DNA of 7,684 bases from an uncultured Chlorobiaceae bacterium (GCA_903917955.1 CAIXCO010000307.1:1-7684); one strand, 5' to 3'. Numbered from the stretch's first letter, positions 1 through 6,820 are shown. Translations and numbers: made by a program. The notes: generated from the letters alone by a model not told the origin.

Positions 1-745
1 ATCCGAATTCTTGACTCGAAGGGGGAAATCTCCGCTTGAATTATCTGGTTGTGAGCTTCCGAAAATCCGAAACTGGATGACCTTTGTCCGGAAAGAATAC
101 TTGGAAAAAACAACCTAATCCGTTACCAGTGCCAAAAATGGAATAGTGGTCGGCGAATACCCATCAACTTACCAAGCCTTTTTAGCCCTTGGCTTACCAC
201 AAGAAAAACATATCGTTTTTCGTGTTAAACTGAAAGATGAACACAGATTAAACAAAGGGGCAAGACTGAATTTTCAGCAATATACATTCGAACTTATAGA
301 TAAACCAAAAAGCACTCGTATTCATTAGGATGTTTATGCTGACTTGCTTTCTCATTTACTGAAAAACAAACTCAATGCACATCGTAAACTGGTTTTAAAC
401 ATATCGCATCGGAGCAAGTGTACCACGCATACGAACCTGCAAAAAGGACTGAGCAAGGCTGTCACCAGGGCACAATCGAAAGCTCCCGATAAAGCAAACG
501 ATTGCAGCGTTGTCTTCAACGTCCAACAGCCAACAGCAGAGCCATTACTGAATATTGCTGATTATTTTTGCTGGGCGATTCAACGTGTTTTTGAACGTGG
601 TGAAACCAGATATTACGATTATATCAGCAACCAGGTTGCAATGGTGCAGGATCTCTACGACTTCGAAAAGTGGAAAAGTGGAGGTAATTATTACAATCGG
701 CAAAAAAAGCTATCGAGCGATAACTGCCTGAAAAACAACAAATAA
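1..745 (+). pseudogene. DUF3800-type protein, broken (5' end outside window)
   Basis: A single reading frame can be followed from the left edge to a TAA at 743-745, but it is interrupted by an in-frame TAA at 116-118 and an in-frame TAG at 326-328. The C-terminal part carries the signature I associate with DUF3800 proteins: the run LLNIADYFCWAIQRVFERGE (encoded at about 548-602), then TRYYDYI, then VQDLYD and a closing YYNRQKKL. DUF3800 proteins are of unproven function, predicted to have an RNase H-like fold, and are frequent on mobile and defence islands. No frameshift is needed to read through, so the damage is nonsense mutation only. The pieces at 146-328 (GTG start) and 344-745 would be partial proteins if translated at all. 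The family call rests on the last third and is fairly good; the N-terminal half is poorly recognisable. Confidence 0.65.
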
Positions 746-1093
746 AAAAAGCCCATCATTGCACTAAGAAGGATACCCTTCAACGGCGTGAAGCCGACCT
801 TCATGCAACACAGGCTAAACCGAATATAAAAACAAAATAAGATTAAAAAAATATCAGGGGACAGCCTCTTTCGCTGATCTGTATATTTTTCCAAATCTTC
901 TGTCTCGCGCATCAGCAGATAACCAACAACCGCCATCCATATAAGCGCTGCACTCCGTTTGCGCAGCCTGCCGGACGCGTCTCCGCGAAAGGGTAGGACC
1001 CTCTATACCGCTCCGGCGCGGGCTCCATGCAGCAAGCCGCCAGCTTGCTATCCGTTTTGTCGCGCTGCTTGCCCGGAAAAACAGAGCAAGTAG
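746..1093. other. Stretch without a convincing gene
   Basis: After the DUF3800 remnant comes an AT-rich segment (about 746-860) and then an abruptly GC-rich segment (about 950-1090). On the minus strand an 81-codon frame (936-691) and an overlapping longer frame are open, but neither has a clear ribosome binding site or a domain I can name. The sequence changes character around 950, which fits a junction between a low-GC insert and GC-rich prophage DNA. It may hold decayed short prophage ORFs; I cannot support a specific gene. Confidence 0.4.
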
Positions 1094-1333
1094 CCCGCCG
1101 AAGCCGCCATCGTCACCATACCCCGCTATGGCATCCGCCTCGTCCGCGAATCCCAAATCATCTACACCAAAGGAATCACCGGAGCCGAAATGGTCGTAGA
1201 CCTCTGCCACACCATCGGCCTGCAAGAACGCGCCAGCGAAGAGCTCCACGTCTTCTACCTCAACACCAAAAACGACGTCATCGGCATGGAACTCGTCAGC
1301 AAAAGCACCCTCAAAAAAAGAATCGGCCAATAA
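1094..1333 (+). pseudogene. RadC/JAB-domain fragment fused to a regulator tail
   Basis: The frame is open from 1094 (just after a TAG at 1091-1093) to TAA at 1331-1333. It begins IVTIPRYGIRLVRES, continues through a helical segment with LCHTIGLQERASEELHVFY, and reaches LNTKNDVIGMELVS. This matches the first strand-helix-strand part of the RadC (UPF0758) MPN/JAB domain. The protein stops before the HxHPSG...D metal-binding motif that defines the fold's catalytic site, so it cannot be an active JAMM-type enzyme. No credible start codon or ribosome binding site precedes it. The last codons (TLKKRIGQ) are not RadC: they are nearly identical to the end of the phage regulator at 7107-7379, so the fragment was spliced onto another gene's tail. 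Third codon positions are strongly C-rich, unlike the R-M genes. Confidence 0.65.
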
Positions 1334-1506
1334 TCCGCCCCGGCTTTCAGATTGTCCAGATAGTCCGCCCAAGCCTGCATCATCTTACGGCGATTATAGG
1401 CACGTTCGTTCGGATCCCTCACTGCATGAGCCAACTCTTTCGGGTCTGTAACGGCAGCATGGTGCCGGGTGACGCGCTTCCGGAATATTTCATGAGATTT
1501 AAGGGC
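1331..1506 (-). pseudogene. Tyrosine integrase C-terminal remnant (left copy)
   Basis: Read on the minus strand, this segment gives ELAHAVRDPNERAYNRRKMM followed by QAWADYLDNLKAGAD. This resembles the extreme C-terminus of P4-like tyrosine recombinases, where an LAH...AYNR...RR(K)M(M)..WADYLD pattern follows the catalytic Tyr region. The catalytic residues themselves (R...HxxR...Y) are not visible, so only the tail survives. It sits directly inside the tRNA-Ser fragment at 1597-1616, the place and orientation expected for the integrase of a tRNA-targeting island. It faces the regulator/RadC tail end to end. The boundary upstream (about 1506) is approximate, and the native stop codon is not obvious. 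Confidence 0.55.
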
Positions 1507-1542
1507 TACCGAGGGGAGACGGGCAGACTATGAAACAAAAAT

Positions 1543-1560
1543 GCCATGATTTTACAGGGC
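1543..1560 (-). terminator. Degenerate copy of the tRNA-Ser terminator
   Basis: On the minus strand the hairpin pairs 1555-1560 with 1543-1548 around a TAAAAT loop and is followed by a T-rich run (complement of 1531-1541). It is the counterpart of the perfect terminator at 7489-7508, but one stem pair is lost (A1546 opposite G1557). It lies at the same distance from the tRNA fragment as the intact one lies from the complete tRNA. Confidence 0.4.
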
Positions 1561-1574
1561 TTTTCGGACAATAT

Positions 1575-1616
1575 GGGATAGTGCTGGACTATCCTCTGGC
1601 GAGGGTGGGATTCGAA
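1575..1616 (-). repeat. tRNA-Ser 3' fragment and adjoining hairpin (att-like direct repeat)
   Basis: Positions 1575-1601 are identical to 7522-7548, and 1602-1616 are identical to 7552-7566; a 3-base gap in the left copy separates the two blocks. The right-hand counterpart contains the CCA end, acceptor strand and T-arm of the complete tRNA-Ser(CGA). The match stops in the T loop (after TTCGAA at 1611-1616). Adjacent is a conserved 7-bp hairpin, GGATAGT (1576-1582) with ACTATCC (1588-1594). A partial 3' tRNA copy at a distance from the full tRNA is the usual trace left by integrases that use the tRNA 3' end as attachment site. The 3-base deletion destroys the acceptor-stem register, so this copy cannot act as a tRNA. 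Confidence 0.7.
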
Positions 1617-1741
1617 TAATGGCTTAAGGGCACCTCTATTTATTCCAGAGTGATATATCCTTATAAAAAATATAGCTTTAACCAAATAAAACGAGGGCAA
1701 TATTTCGTATTTTAAATCAATAATATCAATTTGCCCTTTAT

Positions 1742-1828
1742 CATGAAAAACATCAACCCGCCAGGCATGTTTGACGAGCATTTTTTGCTTGAAAAACTGA
1801 CAAAACTCAAAGATCCCCGCCCTCTTTA
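1742..1828 (+). pseudogene. IS5-type transposase N-terminal scrap
   Basis: A 28-codon frame starts ATG and contains PPGMFDEHFLLEKLTKLKDP before running into a stop at 1826-1828. The pattern FDE.F.LEKL.K..DP resembles the N-termini of one group of IS5-family transposases, in which it is normally followed by a conserved I-D-W/F segment. Homology appears to end just after KLKDP, so the rest of the element is missing. No terminal inverted repeats could be paired. The family call is from memory of the motif and is tentative. Confidence 0.35.
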
Positions 1829-1874
1829 ATCATCCCGCCATCACCGCTCATACCGTCTCCCTTTAAAATTATAG

Positions 1875-1895
1875 ATACAACTATCAAATAAAAAT
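1875..1895 (+). repeat. Left arm of an imperfect 21-base direct repeat
   Basis: This sequence (begins ATACAACTAT) matches 5363-5383 in the same orientation at 18 of 21 positions. The two copies bracket the restriction-modification operon. In AT-rich DNA a match of this length could arise by chance, so a role as a cassette boundary is only an inference. Confidence 0.3.
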
Positions 1896-2065
1896 ATACC
1901 GGAATCTTTTTTGAAAATAACAGGAAATATCTACTAAAAAGACGCAAAAAAACCGGCACGTAGAGGCACGACCAGTTTCATTTTTTCTATCATTCCCTAC
2001 ACTATCGTCACTTCAGACAATCAAAAATCTTGCATATATTATTTTTAGTCTTTAGAGAGGCTGTA

Positions 2066-2084
2066 GTTGGGATTTTATCCCAAC
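2066..2084. repeat. Tight inverted repeat, REP-like
   Basis: GTTGGGAT (2066-2073) is followed by a three-base loop and the exact complement ATCCCAAC (2077-2084). It is not followed by a T-run in either direction, so it is not a typical intrinsic terminator. Many proteobacteria carry dispersed repeats of the general form GTAGGTTGGG...CCCAACA, and this one fits loosely. No second copy is present in this window. Confidence 0.4.
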
Positions 2085-2147
2085 CAGAAGCATAAATTAA
2101 ACCGAATCGATGGTATAAATGTTATTTATGTATGAAAATAAGAGCAT

Positions 2148-2177
2148 TTGGCTTTTAAGTAGGTCTTATTTTAATAT
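2148..2177 (+). promoter_or_regulatory. Possible promoter for the R-M operon
   Basis: TTGGCT (2148-2153) and TAATAT (2172-2177) are 18 bases apart, each matching four of six sigma-70 consensus positions. Transcription would start about 75 bases before the endonuclease ATG. The surrounding DNA is AT-rich and other weak combinations exist, for example around TATAGT at 2199-2204, so the assignment is tentative. No C-box-like controller operator was recognised. Confidence 0.3.
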
Positions 2178-2260
2178 GGGTTACAGTGCAAAAAACTGTA
2201 TAGTTAAGCTTCAAGTCAGCATGGCGTAACCGTTCAAATACCAAAATAGGAAATCGAGGA

Positions 2261-3076
2261 ATGACAAAGACAACTTGCTTCGACGTTTTTGAGCAATGCG
2301 CGTTAGCCGTCCAGGCGGGAGAACTGATTGAATCAGTCAGTGCCAAGGATAAAGAATTTCATTTTCAAAATTGGTTCCAGAAGCGTCTTCAACAGCTTTC
2401 TATTCATTTTGAAGGTTCTGGGCGTAACACATACCCAGATTTCTGTTTGGTCGAATATACAGAGGGTTACGAGATCAAGGGGCTTGCATGGCCTGGCCGC
2501 GAAAGAGATTACGACTCGAACAGTCAGGTTCCGGCTGGTTTTCACAATGGTCGTCAAATTTTCTACATGTTTGGACGCTATCCTGCTGACCTCAGCCAGT
2601 TTGCTTATCAGGAAAGTGGAAAAAGACAATATCCCGTTGTTGATTTGGTTATGTGTCATGGTGATTTTCTTAACGCTGACCACAACTACGTACACAAAAA
2701 CAAGAGTGTAAAAGGGTTTGGTACTTACGGCGACATCATGATTCGAGATCGAAAGATGTATGTTGCACCAACACCGTTCGCACTCACCGAGGGAACGACT
2801 GGTCTTATAACGCTGATCCTTCCTGAAAGCATGGAATCTGATCCACGTTATCAAGAAGTAGGAAGACTTACTCGAATTGAAGCAGATGCACTCGTTGTCG
2901 GCTATACGTTTGATCTGCGCACAAACGAACTTAAAGCCGAGCATGTGCCTAACCCAAGCGCTGGCACTAAGCATCGTTTTGTCGCCTATCGGCTTGTCAA
3001 CCAAACCTCTAAGCCAGTTTCAATGCTGAACAGGGAGCCGATCATCGAAGAAAGCCCTGGAGCAGACGAAGAATGA
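2261..3076 (+). CDS. PD-(D/E)XK-type restriction endonuclease (predicted)
   Basis: This 271-residue protein is predicted to be the nuclease of a restriction-modification pair. The evidence in the sequence is a PD-(D/E)XK-like core: P59-D60 in TYPDFCLVE, followed after a short strand/turn by E71-I72-K73 in GYEIKGL; E32 in the N-terminal helix could be an additional acidic residue. A distinctive polar block (YDSNSQVP, then FHNGRQIFYMFGRYP at about 94-108) follows and may be structural or DNA-contacting. There is no signal peptide or membrane segment. The ATG is preceded by AGGA at 2248-2251 and GAGGA touching the start; an in-frame TAG at 2201-2203 leaves no earlier ATG. The stop overlaps the methyltransferase ATG by four bases, implying translational coupling. 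I do not recognise the family by name and cannot state its target. The methyltransferase partner is the strongest support for the role. Confidence 0.72.
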   Translation: MTKTTCFDVFEQCALAVQAGELIESVSAKDKEFHFQNWFQKRLQQLSIHFEGSGRNTYPDFCLVEYTEGYEIKGLAWPGRERDYDSNSQVPAGFHNGRQIFYMFGRYPADLSQFAYQESGKRQYPVVDLVMCHGDFLNADHNYVHKNKSVKGFGTYGDIMIRDRKMYVAPTPFALTEGTTGLITLILPESMESDPRYQEVGRLTRIEADALVVGYTFDLRTNELKAEHVPNPSAGTKHRFVAYRLVNQTSKPVSMLNREPIIEESPGADEE

Positions 3077-5262
3077 AGACCATCGCTAAAAATATTATCT
3101 TCACGCAGCCCATTACAGAGGATAAACAAACCGCGCTTGAGCACGATTTTCCCATCGTGGAGATAAGCCAAATCGCAGAGCAAGAAAGCTGGCGTAAAGA
3201 GGTCAACCGTCCGATTTACCACATCCATAAGTGGTGGGCGACACGTCTTGGTTCGGTATTTCGGGCCATCACACTTGCTGCATTGAGTGATTCCAAGACC
3301 GATATTTGGAAGTCCTTCTACAAGCGCCACAAGCTGACTGGGAAGGTTGTTCTTGATCCTTTCATGGGAAGTGGGACAACACTCGGCGAAGCGACGAAAC
3401 TGGGAGCAAAGGCCGTAGGGTGTGATATTAACCCGGTAAGCAGCTTTCTCGTTCGCCAAGCATTTACTCGAGTTTCAGAAGTCGAACTTCGGTCGGCTTT
3501 TGCACGACTTGAGCGTGATATTGCACCACAAATTCGTCACTACTATCAGACACGTGATCCGCAGACTGGCGAGTTGATACCTGTGCTGTACTTTTTTTGG
3601 GTCAAGACGTTGGTTACACCTGATGGCGAGACTGTGCCGTTACTTTCTCGTTATGTTTTCTCTCAAGATGCCTATCCAAAGAAGAAGCCCAAAGCCCAGA
3701 TTGTCTGTCCGAACTGCTGGAACATAATTGAGGGGCTCTATGACATGACCGAACTTCCCTGTCCGCATTGTGCTCACCAGTTTAACCCGCAAGAAGGGCC
3801 AGCAGCGGGGCAATATGTAACCACAAAGGCTGGTAATCGTTACCGCATTAAAGAGCTTCTCCCCGCCGATGGAACTCCTCCTGCGCATCGTCTCTACGCA
3901 ATGCTTGCGCTACGACCCAACGGTGAAAAGGTCTATCTCCCGGCGCGAGATGAAGATTTAGCGTTGTTTGCAGAGGCAGAGGCACGTCTAAAAACAGAGG
4001 CTTTGCCTTTGCCAACGCTGGCCGTTCGGCCCGGCAATAACACTGATCAGGCACGTGGTTACAACTACACCCATTGGCAAGATTTTTTCAATGGTAGGCA
4101 GTTACTCTCTCTTGGTCTGTTGTTAGCAGCGATCCTTAAGATAGAAGACGAGGCCATTCAAGAGCAGATGCTTTGCTTGTTCTCAAGTACCCTTGAATTC
4201 AACAACCTTTTTTGTAGTTATAAAGGGGAAGGAACTGGGGCTGTCAGACACATGTTTTCGAATCATATTCTCAAACCAGAGCGTGCGCCTCTCGAAAATT
4301 CGGTATGGGGAACAAGCAAGAGCAGCGGCACTTTTTGTACACTTTTCGAGTCACGTCTGATTCGTGCAAAGCGCTACCTTGATGAACCGTTTGAAGTTGA
4401 TTTTGAGCGTGATTTAATGGGCCAAAGGGCTGGTTCGTGCAAGACAATGGCCAGCGACCCTATTCAAGTAAATCACGTTGAATCCTGGAATGACCTTATC
4501 GCGACCGACCGTGGTTTGTTGATTCTTAATGGAGATAGTTCCTGCCTTCCAATTCCTGATGCCTCAGTCGATGCTGTTGTCACTGATCCGCCGTACTTCG
4601 ATTTTGTTCACTACAGTGAACTAAGCGATTTTTTCTTTGCCTGGTTGTCTCCTGTTCTCAAGTCGCGCTATCCGTGGTTCGCGAGGCCAGATTCTTCCGG
4701 TCAAGGAGAAGTTCAACATAAAGACCCAAGGGTTTTTGCCAGGCAGCTTGCCTCAGTATTGAAGGAGTGCTGTCGAGTCCTCAAAGATGACGGAGTGTTA
4801 GCGTTCAGTTTCCATCACTCTCGAGCTGAGGGTTGGGCGGCAATCCATGAGGCCATCAGTAGCTCGGGCCTGGCTATAGTCGCCGCTCATCCAGTTCATG
4901 CTGAGCTTCGGGCTGCAAGCCCAAAAACTGCGACGAAAGACCCAATCAGTCTTGATGCAATTCTTGTGTGCAAAAAAAGTTCAAAAGTTAATTTTACCAG
5001 TCTGGACAAGTGTTTCGTAATCCAGCAGTCTGAGGCTATCACAAGAAGACTTCAAGATGCAGGCATGTCTCTTTCGATAGCAGACCGTTTCGTTATTCTT
5101 GCTTCACAAGTGCTCATTCCTTTATCGAAGCAGAACATTGATTTCGATTCGGTGTGTAATCTGTTGCAGGAGATACATCATACATCCCAACAAATCGCTC
5201 CGGTGGACACGCAAAAAACGGCACAGCTCTCATTCCGACAGTTAGCCCTTAATTTTTTTTAA
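3073..5262 (+). CDS. Amino-group DNA methyltransferase of the R-M pair (DUF1156-like layout)
   Basis: The 729-residue protein is predicted to transfer a methyl group from S-adenosylmethionine to adenine N6 (or cytosine N4) and so protect host DNA from the upstream nuclease. An N-terminal region with PIYHIHKWWATRLGSVFRA (47-65) leads into the AdoMet-binding motif DPFMGSGTT (95-103), then GCDINPVSSF. The middle contains a likely zinc ribbon, CPNC (212-215) and CPHC (230-233), and a long variable region probably including target recognition. The catalytic motif DPPY is at 505-508, followed by FDFVHYSELSDFFFAWL. Motif I far ahead of DPPY, with a zinc ribbon between and a YSELSDFF tail, is the layout I associate with DUF1156-type methylases rather than ordinary short type II enzymes. 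There is no ATPase, helicase or nuclease motif within it. The ATG overlaps the endonuclease stop (ATGA). It ends in a T-rich run without a clear hairpin. Confidence 0.85.
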   Translation: MKTIAKNIIFTQPITEDKQTALEHDFPIVEISQIAEQESWRKEVNRPIYHIHKWWATRLGSVFRAITLAALSDSKTDIWKSFYKRHKLTGKVVLDPFMGSGTTLGEATKLGAKAVGCDINPVSSFLVRQAFTRVSEVELRSAFARLERDIAPQIRHYYQTRDPQTGELIPVLYFFWVKTLVTPDGETVPLLSRYVFSQDAYPKKKPKAQIVCPNCWNIIEGLYDMTELPCPHCAHQFNPQEGPAAGQYVTTKAGNRYRIKELLPADGTPPAHRLYAMLALRPNGEKVYLPARDEDLALFAEAEARLKTEALPLPTLAVRPGNNTDQARGYNYTHWQDFFNGRQLLSLGLLLAAILKIEDEAIQEQMLCLFSSTLEFNNLFCSYKGEGTGAVRHMFSNHILKPERAPLENSVWGTSKSSGTFCTLFESRLIRAKRYLDEPFEVDFERDLMGQRAGSCKTMASDPIQVNHVESWNDLIATDRGLLILNGDSSCLPIPDASVDAVVTDPPYFDFVHYSELSDFFFAWLSPVLKSRYPWFARPDSSGQGEVQHKDPRVFARQLASVLKECCRVLKDDGVLAFSFHHSRAEGWAAIHEAISSSGLAIVAAHPVHAELRAASPKTATKDPISLDAILVCKKSSKVNFTSLDKCFVIQQSEAITRRLQDAGMSLSIADRFVILASQVLIPLSKQNIDFDSVCNLLQEIHHTSQQIAPVDTQKTAQLSFRQLALNFF

Positions 5263-5273
5263 ATCAATTCACC

Positions 5274-5360
5274 ATGTCACAAGATGATCGAAGTTTATTA
5301 GAGGCCAAACGCAATATTACCCCTCGATTAGCTTTTACTCTATTGCCTATGCTATTGTGA
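5274..5360 (+). CDS. Very short ORF after the methyltransferase, possibly a gene stub
   Basis: An ATG 11 bases after the methyltransferase stop opens a 28-codon frame beginning MSQDDRSLLEAKRNIT. The start has a plausible bacterial N-terminal composition and operon-like spacing, but no strong Shine-Dalgarno sequence precedes it. It may be the 5' stub of a third operon gene cut off by later rearrangement, since a 21-base repeat arm starts three bases after its stop. It could equally be a chance ORF. I cannot assign a function. Confidence 0.25.
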   Translation: MSQDDRSLLEAKRNITPRLAFTLLPMLL

Positions 5361-5362
5361 AC

Positions 5363-5383
5363 ATACAACTATAAAATAGAAAC
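5363..5383 (+). repeat. Right arm of an imperfect 21-base direct repeat
   Basis: This is the counterpart of 1875-1895, with three mismatches in 21 positions and the same orientation. It starts three bases after the 28-codon ORF and lies at the distal end of the R-M operon. Confidence 0.3.
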
Positions 5384-5525
5384 ATTAAAAAATTATAACT
5401 ATTGGTTATTGTTTTTGACGTAATGAATCAATGCGCGATTTTTATTCTAAAGTTTAAGCAGACGGCAAGCTAGCGCTATCATTATGCCTAAATTCAGTGG
5501 CCGCCGTTGTTTATGCTGGTCGTTC

Positions 5526-6104
5526 CTAAGAAACTCCCACTGCTGACAGGGTTTGAGTGTTTTCCAGCAGGGTAAATCCCAGTGATTCTGCACGCCGTTT
5601 CAAGTTGCTGACCACTTTTTTCCGGTATTGCTCCTCATAATAGTTCGCTCCCTGATCCACATATTCCATGCCGTACCTCAGCGCATTGTAAAAAAGAGTA
5701 GCTCATTTTCTGGCCATCGCAGTCACAGCTTTTGCTTTTCCAATCCGAGCGGAAAGTCTCCGATAAGTTGCCCCAAGTGCAGTATCAGTTCTTCCAGTGA
5801 CCACGGCAGCAAGTCTTAAAATCATTGCAGCTTTGCTTGAGGAACGTCGTGTTCTGGATGAGAGGATTTTACCTCCAGAGATTTTATTGCATGGCGAAAG
5901 GCACAGCCATGAGGTAAAGTGCTTCGATGTTGGCCATTTGGTCATATCGGTTCCACACTCTGCAACCAGTTTCAAGGCAACAGTGGAACCAATTCCATGA
6001 ATCTGAGTCAGGTCTATGCCAATAAAGCTGAACAATGCTTGACGAACATCAAAGCTGGGAGTATTCTTCGAGGAGTCTTTACTCCTTGGTTTTGGAAGGT
6101 GCAA
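5526..6104 (-). pseudogene. IS110-family transposase, C-terminal half with nonsense codon
   Basis: On the minus strand this frame encodes the Transposase_20 half of an IS110/IS1111-type recombinase. Visible features are FDVRQALFSFIGIDLTQIHG, then GIGSTVALKLVAECGTD, the KISGGKILSSRTRR block that normally carries the catalytic serine, GRTDTALGATYRRLSARIGKAK, and a tail LFYNALRYGMEYVDQGANYY ending GVS at 5526-5528. An in-frame TGA at 5703-5705 interrupts the frame between ARK and ATLFYN, where a hydrophobic residue (usually Leu or Ile) is expected. The N-terminal RuvC-like DEDD domain is absent: homology ends near 6104 and an in-frame stop lies just upstream. The element is therefore dead. IS110 elements lack simple terminal repeats, so I cannot define its ends. 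Confidence 0.85.
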
Positions 6105-6272
6105 CCAAATAAAAAATCACGTCACAAACAGCGGAATACTCAATATCCATGCGTACATTATCGTCTTATGCGCTCCGCAATAGAGGGCTATAGTCTCATT
6201 TGTGGGTTGCAATTCAAAAATACGCAGTTTAGTGCAAGTAAATCCATTTAATTATTTTTCGGATTAGAAAAA

Positions 6273-6695
6273 ATGAACTTAAGACAACAATTGATCTCAA
6301 TAGCTCTGGAATGGCAAAAGCGATTCGGAGTTGCTCCAGCTATAACTTCAGCCCTTTCCGAGTATGATGCTGCAATTCTGGTAGGTTGTCCAGAGGAAGA
6401 GTATTCCTATTATATGCAAGATAAAACAGCAGTTTCTAAGGGTGCCGATTTTATTCATGATGGTATTAAGTATCAGGTTAAGGCAAATCGTCCAAGTGGC
6501 AAGCCTGGTAGCCCAGTTACAAAGGTGGCAATGGCTAATAACTATGAATGGGACTATTTAATTTGGATTCATTACACAACAGACTATGAAGTGAAAGAGG
6601 CATGGCTCTGGAAGGTTGAAGATTACAGAAGAGACTTTGATTCTTTGTCACGGCTCTCACCCAAAGATATGCGGAAGGGAACGCGATTAAAATAA
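6273..6695 (+). CDS. Conserved 140-residue protein with nuclease-like D...QxK signature
   Basis: This small cytosolic protein is complete, from an ATG with GGA nine bases upstream (6261-6263) to TAA; an in-frame TAA at 6249-6251 excludes a longer form. An N-terminal helix (LRQQLISIALEWQKRFG) precedes VAPAITSALSEYDAA. The central block KGADFIHDGIKYQVKANRPS (56-75) has D59 followed by Q68-V69-K70, which resembles the D...(E/Q)xK arrangement of PD-(D/E)XK-fold nucleases. A strand YEWDYLIWIHY follows, then EAWLWKVEDY and a closing LSPKDMR. It looks like a recurring conserved hypothetical protein of mobile regions, but I cannot name it. It is separated from the R-M operon by the IS110 remnant, so a functional link is not shown. 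Nuclease activity is an inference from a short motif. Confidence 0.6.
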   Translation: MNLRQQLISIALEWQKRFGVAPAITSALSEYDAAILVGCPEEEYSYYMQDKTAVSKGADFIHDGIKYQVKANRPSGKPGSPVTKVAMANNYEWDYLIWIHYTTDYEVKEAWLWKVEDYRRDFDSLSRLSPKDMRKGTRLK

Positions 6696-6820
6696 CTTTG
6701 AACATGGGGATCCATCGGACCATCGTTTCTCAGACCGGTAATTTTTTCGCTAAATTTCACTGAAAACTATGTCTGAGTTGTTGATGTCAATCGTTACCGT
6801 AAACCCCTGAAACATCCTCT

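Larger units (their letters stand above)
1617..2260. other. AT-rich, mostly non-coding stretch upstream of the R-M operon
   Basis: Over 600 bases lie between the tRNA fragment and the endonuclease gene with no full gene. Inside it I see a short IS5-like transposase N-terminus (1742-1828), one arm of a 21-base repeat pair (1875-1895), a tight inverted repeat (2066-2084) and a possible promoter (2148-2177). A 17-codon frame (2176-2229) precedes the endonuclease gene but has no recognisable ribosome binding site. The remainder shows nothing I can name. Confidence 0.5.

Noticed and set aside
958..972. GCAGCCTG core resembling a Kingella-type uptake sequence
   Set aside because: The flanking positions do not match, and a single partial match in GC-rich DNA is not informative.
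854..1372. 172-codon open frame on the minus strand
   Set aside because: It runs antisense through the RadC fragment, has a skewed repetitive composition (many Ala, Asp, Gly, Phe) and matches no domain; it is a shadow of GC-rich coding DNA.
2176..2229. 17-codon frame before the endonuclease as a leader peptide
   Set aside because: No ribosome binding site, no regulatory codon run and no attenuator-like hairpins around it; likely chance.
2333..3004. 223-codon minus-strand frame opposite the endonuclease gene
   Set aside because: The plus-strand protein has a coherent motif, start and coupled stop, whereas the minus-strand frame has no recognisable domain or ribosome binding site.
5455..5470. 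CAGACGGC resembling the Neisseria DNA uptake sequence
   Set aside because: Only 8 of 10 bases of the reverse-complement uptake sequence match and no other copy is present; not enough to support a taxon or function.
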